Assembly (NCBI GenBank): GCA_050084985.1
Contig: JBITNC010000001.1
Location: 108,872,001-108,936,000, forward strand
Direction of reading: 5' to 3'
Source: Nageia nagi
Lineage: Eukaryota; Pinophyta
Length of the DNA stretch: 64,000 nt
The position numbers were made by a program, and so were the translations under genes. Under the pieces are notes generated by a model. It saw only the letters and a list, made by a program, of their open reading frames with translations. It was not told the origin of the DNA and did not search any database. Shown here in pieces: positions 38,036 through 50,035 of the stretch. How positions within the stretch are numbered: position 1 is the first letter of the stretch; the number at the start of each line of letters is the position of its first letter.

Positions 38036-38559
38036 CAAGTTAAAGAGATCTTCTAATGTAAGGAGCCTCTACTACAAAGATATAAGAGATTAGTGAAAAA
38101 TATTTTATTATCTTTTGAAAAATCTGATTTAGAAGTAGCATCATGATCAACTAATAGGTTTATTGATGCTATGGCTTCCATCAAATCTTTAATACCCATA
38201 AACCCTGATAAAAAAATGATCCCTATTGAAATTGTTCAAATCATTCAATCCTCAATAGAATTAGATGAAGTTGAATGTATAGTCTTAGACATTGCAATAG
38301 AAGAAAAAAATTTATGGCATATACCATTGTTCAAATTATTAATAGATGCGGTATTACCTAAAGACTTAACAAAATCATCTTGAAAAGCATTCAAGATAAA
38401 AGATTTTCACTTATACATGATAGGAGATGTATTATACCATAGGGGTTTTGATGGAATATTGGCCAGATGTTTAGAGTGGGTCAATCCACAAATTGCTATT
38501 TCATGTGCATATGACAAAATTTGTGGAGGAAATTTTAGTGGCTCTTCAATCACAAAATG

Positions 38560-39510
38560 ATTAATGCATATGGGATATTACTAGCCTAGTATGGAATGTG
38601 ATTGCATGGAATACATTAGAAAATATGTTAAATATCAACAAACATGTGAATCTATTTAATCAACATTCACATATGTTACAACCCATGCAATCATTATGGC
38701 CATTCTCAAGATGGGAATTAGATTTAATAGGTTAAATCTCTCTTATTTCCTCAAGAGGTCATAAGTTTATAATAACTACTACAAAAAATTTTATAAAATG
38801 GATAGAAGTTATGGGATAGAACCATATCATATGTCATTGATAATGGGAAAAACTTCAAAAATAAGAAAGTTTAAGCTTTTTTTTATAGGATATCATATCC
38901 ACTTAAGCTTCTCAACTCCTTATTATCCTCAAGGGAATGGTCAAGCTAAAACACCAACAAAACTATTCATAGCATTTTATTAAAGACTATTGATGACTCC
39001 CACAGAGATTGGCATGTGAGAATTCCACATACATTATGGGCCTATCAAACTAGTATTCAAACTCCTACTTGGGAAACCTTATTTTCCTTAGTTTACAAGG
39101 TCAAAGCAGCATTACCTTTAGAAATAGAAATTCCTTCTTTATGAATTGCATTATAAGATTATATCACTAATGAAGCAGTTCATTAAATAAGATTAGATCA
39201 ATTACTACTTATAGATGAAAGAAGACTTAATGCATTAGAGTACTTATGTACTTATCAAAATTGCATTAAAAGAGCCTTTGATAAAAAAGTTAAAACTCAT
39301 GAATTTAACATAGGAGATTTGGTTTTAAAAGAAAACTAGCAAACTTCTAGAATGGAACGATAGCTTTGTGACAAGTTTGGTCCTAACTAGTTAGGTACCT
39401 ATGTGATAAAAAGAAAATATGGATCTAGGGCTTATCATTTAGTTGATATGGAAGGTAACAAAGAGCATGAACCTATAAATATCATCCATAGTTATCCTTT
39501 CCATATTTAA
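38560..39510 (+). pseudogene. Integrase of the inner Tat element
   Basis: Recognisable pieces are the region before the core (38640-38760), FSTPYYPQGNGQAKTPTK near 38910 (family glutamate changed to Lys), IPHTLWAYQTSIQTPTWETL near 39020, and the C-terminal block KYGSRAYHLVDMEGNKEHEP near 39420-39470. At least five stops interrupt it. Confidence 0.8.
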
Positions 39511-40035
39511 TAAATCTTTTTTTAATTAGAAATTGTATATATTTTAAATAAGCTTTTTTTAGTCAAAAAATCAACAAAAGTGTTTTTCTTAAATACTTAT
39601 ATATATTTAATGTAAAAGCATCCATTTGATTACTGGTCAAATAGGTATTCAATAAAAACCTTAGTTTGAGAAACCAAGATATTTAGGAGATAGGGCTATC
39701 ATAAATTTATCCCTAGATATTTCCCCTAGAAGTGGAAATATCCTTTACCTATTAATTTGCAAAGAATAATAGCCTTAAATTTATTGCCAAAATGATCCAA
39801 AGGATGGGAGATAAGTGTTCACAGAGGTAACTAGGAAATTTATGTGGATAAAGCCATGTACCACATAATTTATGTACATTATTTTGTACAAGTTCATGTG
39901 GTAAACTTGTTATGCCAATATTGACATACTTTAGATCCCAAGATCATAATTGATTGCTTTTTTAACAATTGGATCCAAAATAGCATTGTTAGCACCTAGC
40001 CAAATGAATATTTTCTATTTACATGGGTAGATTAG
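39511..40035 (+). other. Spacer after integrase (no gene)
   Basis: AT-rich; nothing recognisable apart from stop-rich sequence leading to frame X. Confidence 0.5.
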
Positions 40036-41166
40036 ATGATAAGAGACCTATGTTTTCATAAAATTATTTATGATTTTTACATGGTATTCTTTCACAAGCT
40101 TAAATGATCAATTAGATGTGTGCAAAAGATTGACCAATTATTCTCTCAAATTAGATCAAGGATTCCTCATCCTCCTCCTTGTAACATTCAAGCAAGGGCT
40201 ATCATATCAAGAAAGCCAAAAACTAATGAACAAACTTAACTTAATCTTGTAGAATGTGATTTCATTTATAGATACTCCAAAGATCAATATATGGAAGCAT
40301 TGAGAAAGTTCTCTTACACTGAGATAGTCTACTTCTTCACTTTACCAAAATAAATTCAAGAAGTTATAGCCATGAATGTTTAAAATCAATGAGGAACCAA
40401 TGCTTGGGACTTAAAATTCAATGGTATTAGGGAAACTATTGAGTTAGAAGCAAAGGATATGCAGATGGAGACTAAATCCCTAACCAATTGGATCCATCTA
40501 TTCCAATTACATTGGCCTTATGAGGGACCTAGAATTTTGCTAAATTGTGTTGATCATATGACTCTTTGATGCTACAAAAGATCAATTTCAATAACTAAGG
40601 TCATTAATGATTTAGTGTTGGAATATACTCATTTAAATTTACACAATGAAATCATATATGATTATAGTTCATTATTTAGTAGAAACAATTATGTAAATAA
40701 CCCAACTAATATAAAAATAAGATTGCAAAAGACCTTAGAATGCTTTAACCAAAGAAAGAGTGAGGTTGTAGTCAAACCAGCAAAGAATGAGTATGTATAG
40801 TATCTCATTAAGAGTGTGATCTCCCTCACATCATTAATTCCCATTCAATATTCACAAACGTTAGGGATCCCATCCTGCCTTTCACTTATTGAGAATGGTG
40901 AAGCTTCAACATTGTCAACCAAGGCAAAATGTGTCATTAAGAAATTCAAGCATCATCCACCAATCTTACCACTCATTTGATATTTGATCCATTACCAATC
41001 ATCCATCCTAATACCAAGACCTTATCATCTATAGTTGAACCTTTGTACTTTTATTTCTTGGGTTATAAAGGTTGGGTTATCCATAAAAAATAAGAGACCC
41101 ATTATCACTAGGAGTTGTAAAAAGTTCTATATCTTAAATAATAATAATAATAATCAAGTAAATTAA
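40036..41166 (+). pseudogene. Frame X of the inner Tat element (unknown protein)
   Basis: A single frame of 377 codons from ATG 40036 to TAA 41164-41166 with no frameshift but about ten internal stops. Preserved blocks include CDFIYRYSKDQYMEALRKF, then WDLKFNGIRETIELEAKDM, WIHLFQLHWPYEGPRILL, and KCVIKKFKHHPPILPLI. The same blocks are present in the same order on the minus strand at 13080-11800, so the frame was once selected as a protein. I recognise no domain. It is in the sense direction, after integrase; additional frames in this interval are known for Tat elements, but whether this family has been described I cannot tell. Confidence 0.6.
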
Positions 41167-41337
41167 AATACCACCATTTAGAATATATGTAAATAATTCA
41201 AAAATAATTATTAAATATTTTTTTGTAAAAATAAAATGTGTGTATATATCTATCTTTAAAAACTTCATATAAATTCTAAAAAATACTTGTATATGACACT
41301 ATAAGTAGTTGGTCATATTTCATAAGAAATAGGCATC

Positions 41338-42012
41338 ATGAGTCACCCACATTATGTCAACCTTCCCACTGATCAGTGAGAGAGGTACTCACATTATGAT
41401 CCTCATATCCCATGGGACCTATCATCCCTCATCATTTCTAGATCACCTTGTAATTTTCATAGTGATCCCTATCCTATCCAAAACCTAGAGTTAGAGGAGG
41501 ATTGGTTTAATCAATTACTTAAGGGTATCCAACATCAAATTTTATCTATGATGGATTTGTCTACTAACCTAGATAGGTCTTACCATGCTTATAATATACT
41601 AAGTAACTCTAATCAAATGGAGATTTACATTGATCATTAACTTTGTTAGGAATCATGTCTGATATATGACATCCTTGATGAAGCATTCCTACAAAACCTC
41701 ATTTGTATGATCTCTAGACCTAATTTTATTTGGAGTATCATGATTGATGATCTTATCACTCCTTTGGTAGTTTGATTTGTTAGATACTATGGGCCACATC
41801 TTCTACATCATGAAGAAGACTTTTTAGATGATGTCATTGTAGCTCATCTCCTATCTATAAACTTATGGCATTAGGACTTCATGTTATCTGTGTCTATCAT
41901 TCATGACCCATTAAAATGGTTCATTGATTGTACCATCTGTACTTGTTATCACTTCCATGCTTTTACCCATGATGACCTATTGAAATTTCTTATCCAATGG
42001 AGAAATAGGTAA
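41338..42012 (+). pseudogene. Frame Y of the inner Tat element (unknown protein)
   Basis: 225 codons from ATG 41338 to TAA 42010-42012 in one frame, with five internal stops and no frameshift. Blocks include HSDPYPIQNLELEEDWFNQL, then IYDILDEAFLQNLICMI, RPNFIWSIMIDDLITPLVV and DPLKWFIDCTICTCYHFHAF. The middle part matches 11216-10983 on the minus strand. It is rich in Leu, Ile and acidic residues with no visible signal peptide or membrane segment. It could be the second exon of frame X, since they are 171 bases apart, or a separate gene. Confidence 0.55.
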
Positions 42013-43680
42013 AACATTAAAATATTCAAAAAAACAAAAAAAATTAAAAAATTCAAAGCACAAAAATATTAAAATATCCAAAAGGTACAAAAATATTAAA
42101 ATATTAAAAAAGTACAAAAATGATAAAAAATTCAAAGTACAAAAACATTAAAATATCCAAAAGGTACAAAAATATTAAATATACAAAAGGTACAAAAACA
42201 TTAAAAATTTCAAAAAATTAAATTATGTGTGTGTGTGTGTGTGGTGTGTGTATACTCATTAGATATACTTCTAAAGCATCTTGGTTACTGGGTATGTTGC
42301 CCATGTGTTCATATCATTCCACTTTATTCATAAATGTTTAGTCCTTTACCTTGAGTGTCCTAATTATTAGATATCAATCATTATGAGGGAGGAAACTAAT
42401 AAAGCTATATGTATCCACACATCATAAATGCATCCATATAATATTCATTTATGTATATATATGTATTTATAAATAAAGAAGTAAATAATAAATACTCTAT
42501 TCATATTTTGCCTTAGTTGTGAAATCCTATGTTGGGGTTTCAAAAAATTAGGATGATAAAAAGACATAGCTATGGTACATGGTAGTGTGCTAATAGAGTC
42601 ATACACTTTTCATATTAAAATTTTGAAATAATCAAGAATTAAGTGTTTCTTAACTATAAATGTAAGTATGGTTTTCTTACTTTTTGCTTCATCCTAAACC
42701 TAAGAGCTAGGATATAAAAGAAAAGGATAAAAAAAATAGAGAGAAAAAAAGGAAAAGAAAGGAGAAAAGCAAAAATAGGTAGAATTCTTGGGCCATTATA
42801 GCATCCTCTATCAGGGCTATGGATGCTTGATTAGCAATATAGCAAGGTTGTAATAGGATGAAGGGTTAATCTTCACTAGGACTATGGACACTTTTTGGGA
42901 GTGAAGCATACCTTACAAAAAGAAGAAGATCATATCTCAAAATTTATAAGCCTAAGATGTTTAATTTATGAATGTTAAGAGAAGGAAATGAACATCATTG
43001 CACACATGAGTTTATGGTAAACTTAAGTATATTATGATCTTTTTTCATATCATCCATAGTAGATGATACCAAAGTAGAAGATCAATTAACAAAGCTAGGT
43101 ATTGAAAGTGTTATTTATTACACTTCTTTATTTATATATTCATTCATCCCATACCATTACTACTATTATTATAAAAATCTTGATAAGTTTCCATCACATT
43201 AAGATTAATGTTCAAGTTATTATGATATTCATAAAAATCTTAGGTCATTCAAGTTTTATACATTTTTACATTCATCTATACATATACATTTATGTGCATC
43301 CATTATTACATTCATAAAATATTGTAAGTCTTATGTGTGTCTTACATCCATATGTCCATAAAGTTTTGTAAGTATTATATATGTTTTACATCCATACATT
43401 CACATTGTTCATGATATCACATATGTTTATACCAATATATTATGTTCAAAACCATGTATAAAAGTATCCAAGAAAATGGAAAATGATGCATTTGATTCCA
43501 TTCTCCTACAAATAAAATCCTATTCTATAAACATCACATTATTATAAAAACATAAATATTACTTTGAATATATAAAACATGTCATAGATAAGGTATTAAA
43601 ACTAGATGAAAACATGAAAATAAACTTTCATGTATACATTTTAAAAATGTGAAATACAAAGAATAATAGCCCTATAATGT
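42013..43680 (+). other. Untranslated region after frame Y (no gene)
   Basis: Contains short A-rich imperfect repeats (42020-42210, unit CAAAAATATTAAAATATCCAAAAGGTA-like), a short (GT)n at 42222-42251, and from about 42780 sequence shared with the outer element. Nothing coding was found. Confidence 0.5.
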
Positions 43681-43689
43681 TCTTAAAGC

Positions 43690-45640
43690 TACCCTCTCCA
43701 CCATCTGTAGGATTGCTAGTTCTACCCTATCGAGGATGAGTCATGCCCACTGAATCTATAGGACTTGTTGCTTGACCCAACCTACAAATCTCAAATGAAC
43801 CCATTAGGTGCTGATAAGAAATGCCACCTATCTTGCTATGACTATGGGATGTAGCCAGTCTAACAATCATACCTTGAGTGATATCTATCTACTAGGCTCC
43901 ACTAAGTGCCTAATAAATTGAGACATCCATATGAACATATGTAGTAGGGGGGACTAGATATAGCATGCTTGATATGTATGGAGGTACCCCTATCAACCAT
44001 GTCTACATAATGGAGGAATAGTAATCCATTTGCTAAAGAATCCCTTGGATGAAGAATGGTGGCTAATCAATGACCCCTACAAATATACTAGCTCCTTTGA
44101 TCTATGCAAGGACTCGAGCCTCATCCTTGTCATGATGATACCTATATCTCTCAGCTCTATATCTATACATGTGAGTGCTAAGTTGAGAAACTTGGTACCT
44201 TAACTCATAAATGTCACCCAAGAGTGCATCAATGTTTGGCACCTATGAAGGAGGAGCTCCACCTCCTCTCATACCTTTAGTAGAGGTACCTCCCTCAATC
44301 TCCTCTTCTTGGTTAGATATATCCTTTGGGTTGATCATCACCTACTCCTAGATCACTAAATCATCCATCACCACCTCCTCATGCCTCTCCTTTGCCTACT
44401 CCTTGACCATCTCTTTAGCTATCTCCTTCTTAACCCCTACAAATGCCTCAGGCTCAACTACTCACTAGCATACCTAGCACTCTAGTACATCATTATCCTT
44501 AGCCTCTACCTCTATATAGCACTAAGCATCAAATACCTCAATTACACCCACATCATTTGAACTTTTATCCTCTACCAAGACCTCCTCCTATGTGAGATAT
44601 GACTCTACATAAACCTAGGGTTGAATCCCTTGAATAGGTAACTCCCCTCTCTCAAAAAATGTAGAGGTGCTAGTGGAATGTTCTAGACCAATCCAAACTG
44701 ATGGCACACATGCTCAAAGTAGAAGCACTCTAAGAACTTGATTCATTGACCACTGAGAACGTGAGCCTATCTAAGGCCCATTAGCTATGCTTCAAGCTCA
44801 TCCCAAGATGGATAACCATGATAAGGTTGAAACCTCACCTAATTGATGATAAGATGGGCAATCATCCTTTGATAAAAAGAAATATCCCATCAAATCCCAT
44901 CCAAGGGGTGAGTGTAAAAATCCTCACTTTGATGTATGATGTTGATAGGATAGGCTACATGTGAATCAAAACCAAGTACTTGGAGCCCCAAAGGATGAGC
45001 TACATGGATGTGCTCATAATCCCATGCCTGAAGAGTGATGATGATTGATAATGAGGCCCTATGGCCTAAAGAATAGAAGAAATTATCTTGATAAATTTGG
45101 GCTAGTAGTGTGGGATACCAAGCATATAACATCCCCTATTGTAGCATACAAGCCACTATAGGCAATAATAACCAAGGAAATCTCCCACTGCTAGTATCTG
45201 GGAGAGCATAGCACTATATTAGCCCCATCAGGTAAGATGCTTTAAGGAGAACCTATTGGTAATTCCTTTATTACCTAAGGTATGGAAGACCCCTAGAAAA
45301 CATCTCATTCATAACTCCATCAACAACACCTACCCCATAAACTATTATGATATCTAAGTGCATTGAATCTCAATCGATCACATGTTGAATCCACTAGCCT
45401 TGAATAGGTAAGTGATATAGATTGGTGGATGTCCTCCACTATGATAGTCATCTCCTCCATAGGAAGATGGGTGGTATTGATCAAAGAATCCCACCTCTCT
45501 AGCAAGGCTACCAATAGTGGGTAGTCCTAATGAATGCAACCCATGTAGGGCCTAGCTCCAAACCCAACTGCATGAAGCAATGTCTAATCCATGGTAGTTA
45601 ATAAAATATGGCCATCCTTGAGTATGTGAGGATATCTACC
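43690..45640 (-). pseudogene. Antisense PMD pseudogene of the inner Tat element
   Basis: On the minus strand the piece 45514-45320 reads VALLERWDSLINTTHLPMEE followed by TIIVEDIHQ, matching the PMD block ALMERWDPNSNTFHLP of the young element. Piece 45132-44890 reads YAWYPTLLAQIYQDNF and LQAWDYEHIHVAHP, matching the next PMD blocks. Near 44225-44100 a coiled-coil-like end is present (ELRYQVSQLSTHMYRYRAER), also as in the young element. Stops and frame changes make it non-functional. Its position, antisense between frame Y and the 3' LTR, parallels the young element. Confidence 0.75.
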
Positions 45641-46043
45641 TCTGAACTCAAAGATGTCTCAAACCTAATAGTAATTAATGATAAAGTAACCTTAAAAAAA
45701 TGATGAATAAAAAAGTTTTTCTTAAAATACATAAGTTATATGGGTATTTCAATAAGAGAAATACCCAAGACCTTCCCTATGCACTTTATTAAAAGTCTAA
45801 TTAAAAGCTTAAAAAAAACAAAATTTTGGAGAATGTCAAAAATTCTTTACATTGAATTAAGCCTACAATTAATTGTAAATATTAATGAGAAAATTCAAAA
45901 TGAAATAGGGTAATTTATAAACTTTTGTATATGTCTTTTGAACAATCAACGATGCTTAATTAAAAATAAAAAAATATAATCCAAACAAAACATCTATGCT
46001 TGAAAGATACTCACATCAAGATTATCCTAAAAAATATAAAACC

Positions 46044-46129
<86 letters not shown>

Positions 46130-46157
46130 TGTATGTATGTATGTATATATGTATGTA

Positions 46158-46196
<39 letters not shown>

Positions 46197-46780
46197 AAGG
46201 CAAAATCACTATGATTTATTTGATTGTTAAAATTAATTTAGAGTTAAGGGTTTTTCAAAAAAATTAAGACTCTTGGGTAACTCTAAATTTAAAAAATGAT
46301 CCTTATTTTAGTATAAAAAAGAAGGGTAGGTTTTGATATAATTAAAATTGTTGGATGAACTTTTACGTAAGATCATCAAGTAACCTATCTACTAGGACAA
46401 AATAAAAATGATTAAAAGTTGTATTTTCAAGGGAGCTTCTTTATCACATGCTAGGTATGGCATACACTTGATAACTAATACTCCATCTATATCTTGCCAA
46501 CATAGCACAACACTATAGTGGTAATTGCCTAAGTTACACCTTGCACTACAACCCTTTATTGTTTTCAAAATGTGTCAAATGCAAAAGATCAAAAAATGGA
46601 TTTAGTCATAATCCAATCAATCAAATTCAACTTATTCATAGAGAATGAGTTAATTCAAAACCTTGAATTAAGATTAAGAATTACAAGTCCAAGACTTGAT
46701 TACACCCCCTTTCTAGTAGGCTTAGTTTTTTCAAATAATCACCACCTATAAAATGTTGGATATTTCAAAAAAAGGGCAAA
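45641..46780 (+). other. 3' untranslated region of the inner Tat element
   Basis: No gene. Purine-rich tract AAAAAAAGGGCAAAA just before the 3' LTR (about 46766-46780). Confidence 0.5.
46046..46194. repeat. Compound microsatellite (AT)n-(ATGT)n-(GT)n
   Basis: Three blocks in a row; the reading frames across it are artefacts. Confidence 0.97.
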
Positions 46781-47516
46781 ATTTAGACACCTAAAAATGA
46801 CCAAATAAAGTTCTAGGAAAACATTAAAGTTTTCCAAAATCTATTGATAGTTGGTGATTCAAAATAATCATCAATGATCATATCCAATCATAGGTTCCCA
46901 ATGGGTAATTACTAGCAATATTGTAAATAGAAAACAAAGGAAAAAATAGAAAAATTAGGCTCCCAAGGAAACAAGCTAATGGATCAAGGATGATTCATCC
47001 CTGATCCTACACTCTCCTTGCATAGATTCAATCCATGACAAGGTTGGAGGAGATTTTTCATCCAACCTTATCTTTCAAAATAGTAACTAATGCTACCATA
47101 GGAAAAATTATAAATAAGATCCTTCCCATAGAGGAAAGGGAGAGAGACCATGAAATGCAACCTTAATATACTAAATTCTAGCCAAATTATTGAGTACATT
47201 TCAATTTACTATTTTTTCCTTACATACATGTTTATTTCATGTTATTTATTATAATTTTAAAGCATGAACAGGTATGTTTGATGGGTTGTTGGTTTATGCA
47301 TGTGTAGGATTCCAAGGCTAGCAACTAATTAAAGTAAGGAGAAGTCAAGGAATCAACAAATAAGGGCCTCTAAGAGGCCTATATTATGCATTGTATTAAA
47401 GCCCTCCATTGCAAGGCAATCTATAATTAAAATTAAGGTTTATTCAAAGATAAATAAAGAGTTTATATTGGTTGTGATAGCTTTTATTTTTACATGCTTT
47501 TGGGGTTGATTTTCAA
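46781..47516 (+). repeat. 3' LTR of the inner Tat element
   Basis: Starts TTTAGACACCTAAAAATG and ends GATTTTCAA, followed by GTAAAC (candidate target duplication). It is shorter than the 5' LTR by internal deletions. Confidence 0.75.
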
Positions 47517-47522
47517 GTAAAC

Positions 47523-50030
47523 AAGACCTCCTTTCACATAAACTTTAAGAGGTTGGGACCTAGGTATGTTTGGTTGCACAACAACCTTGTCTTGTTGACT
47601 ATCAAGAATAACATTTTAGTTTCCTTATACCTTTTGTGCTCTTTTAGTAATATCTATCATTCCTATAAATTTCAAATTATCATAATTTCAATTATGAGTT
47701 ACTTGATTCTCATGTGGATGAAATGAAAAATTATTAACTTGATGTTGACGAAGAGGGTTTTGATAAATTCTCAAATTTTGATTTGGGATAGCCATAGGGT
47801 TATCAACCTCTAATTTTATGTGGTCAATTAAATCATGAATCTTGTGTTGTAAAGATATACATATGTTTGTATCATGATTCTTTTGGATTTGGTAATGATA
47901 AAATTTATTTCCATTGTACCATATATCATCTCTAGATTAAAGGTGTTTAGGTATTATGTCTAGTAGACTAATTATTTGATGGTCACAAAGTTTCCTTAGA
48001 ATAGCATAGAGAGATTTTAATAAAGATGTGAACTTTCTTTTAGGTTTAAACTATTTTTCCTCATTTTGTAGAGGATTTGATTCCACCTCTTTAGTAATGG
48101 AGACGTTGTTAGTTGATGATGGTTTACTTATTTATTTTGTTTGATTTTTGTTTTTAACATAAGGTTCTTTTTTCTTAATTTTTATCTTACTATCTTGAAT
48201 CTTAATCATTTAAATTATGACATCTTAATAAATATATTCTTCAAAGGTCTTATGTTGTTGAATCAATAATGTTCTAGCACTAGGCTTTAAACAACTTTGA
48301 CTAAACATTTTGATCAAATCCTCTTGATGTAAAGAATAGACATGCTTGTCAATATTACCCTCCATCTCAAAATGAAGTTAGTGACAAATTCATCTAGAAC
48401 TATTGTAATCTTGTAAGATTAGTGATGGAATTTTTTATCTTTCATATTGATCCTAAAGTGTTCCAAGAATAAATTTTCTAATTGAGCCTATGAACTAACA
48501 CTATATTCTTCTAAGTTGTCGTACCAATCCATTACTAGTCTAGCAAAAATCATGGGAAAGATACATAGCATAAATTCAATACTTGAATTATATAAAATGT
48601 TCTTTAGGATCTTCCTTTCCTTTGAATGGTTCAATTTTTAGAATTTCAAATTTAAAAGGAATATCTTTTTTGGAAACACTAGGATGAATAGGTTCATTAC
48701 AAATTATTTCATACGATACATTTGGTTTACCTTACAAATGCAACTCCTTTTCAATTTCTTTTAACCTTTTATGAAGATTATATTTTCCTTCTGTTGAACT
48801 TGATATATGGGATATTTTTCATTCCTAGGATCCACTCTATCTTCATACCTTGGGAATATTTTGTACCTTTGTTCAAAAGGTGTCTAGGAATCACAATAAG
48901 CTCCATAATATGGTGGAGAATGAGGTGGAGGTTGTTGAGGTGGTTGTTGTTATAATTATTGTTGAGGTAGTGGTGGTATAAGAGGGTAGTAAGGTTATAA
49001 CTTATCTTTGTGTGGAGGTAAATGATACCTTTGAATCTCATTTTGTTGATTTCTAAGTGAAACTTATTTTATTTTATATAGATAATAATATTGATATTTA
49101 TACACTACATGAACTTGTGGAGATAAATATTGTGCCCTTGGTTTTCCTTTTCTATCTCTACCCACCATTTGATTGGGTCCAAGTTGGATTCAAATATTTT
49201 TCTTATTAGGTTGGATTATTAGTAGTTTATTTTGATGTACATTGAATACTTGTTGTGCTTGTAGTCATAGTTGTTCAATAAACCCAAGGAGTTTCTTTTG
49301 TTGTTATACATCTTGATTATATGGAAGAATTTATTTTCATTATTGTTATATATTATTTTGAGATGGATTCTCTTTCCTATGCACATAGAGAGGTATTCCT
49401 TACAACCTAAACCTTGTTAGGTCACAATTATCTCTTACCTCATGCCCTTGTATAGGTATTTTATGACTTGAAAAAGGAGTTGATGTGTTTTATTTTAAAT
49501 CATAAAAAGGATTGTTATAAACTCTAGAACACCCTCTTGATTTTTGTATTGGAGTAGTTATATTTATGGGGATTCTATCATCAAATTCTACTATCTACCT
49601 AAATATGGTAGAAGGATTATAATCGTCTCTTCTTAAATATGATTGAACTAAACATCTATTTGGTATATAACATATGACATGATCATACTTGGGTCTAAAA
49701 GGACCTATTTTAAGGACAATATTAGTTGAATGAGTTTATGAAGGAGGCATGTTTCTTACTTCAATCTCTTCCACATCATTGATTGGTTGTGTATCTTCCA
49801 CTAAATATACTAGATCTAAAGGAAGATTATGGGCATGAGAAGAATGTAGGATTATTCATTGTGTTAGATATTTTCTAACTAAATATAATATATAATTAAT
49901 AGGATTTAAGTAAGCTTGATTTATTTCTCGAGGAGTTTCTCTTCTCAAAATATTCCTACTAAACCTATGACTTTGTATTTCCTCTAAATAGTTTTCATTG
50001 TGTAGCTCTTGTTCTTGATGAGATCTTTGA
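47523..50030 (-). pseudogene. Gag of the outer Tat element, decayed
   Basis: Minus-strand frame fragments are collinear with 23760-26340. The N-terminal block HRFSRNILRRETPREIN is near 49900-49960, a proline/histidine-rich segment near 48900-48990, and the C-terminal AIPNQNLRIYQN and QPNIPRSQPLKVYVKG lie near 47800 and 47560. At 47522 it is cut by the inner element and would continue at 18515. Stops throughout. Confidence 0.7.
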
Positions 50031-50035
50031 GAATG

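Larger units (their letters stand above)
18516..47516 (+). mobile_element. Inner Tat-lineage gypsy element with antisense PMD module
   Basis: A plus-strand element inserted in the minus-strand gag of the outer one. A candidate target duplication GTAAAC is at 18510-18515 and 47517-47522, and the outer gag frame resumes on both sides. LTRs of 832 and 736 bp are only about 90% alike with indels, so it is old. Order: LTR, primer site, leader (holding the short-LTR element), gag, protease, RT, RNase H (split by the younger gypsy element), second RNase H, integrase, frames X and Y, untranslated region, antisense PMD pseudogene, polypurine tract, LTR. Without the two later insertions it would be about 18.5 kb. 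Confidence 0.8.

Noticed and set aside
45996-46214. Ile-Tyr and Cys-Val repeat frames
   Set aside because: Translations of the compound microsatellite.
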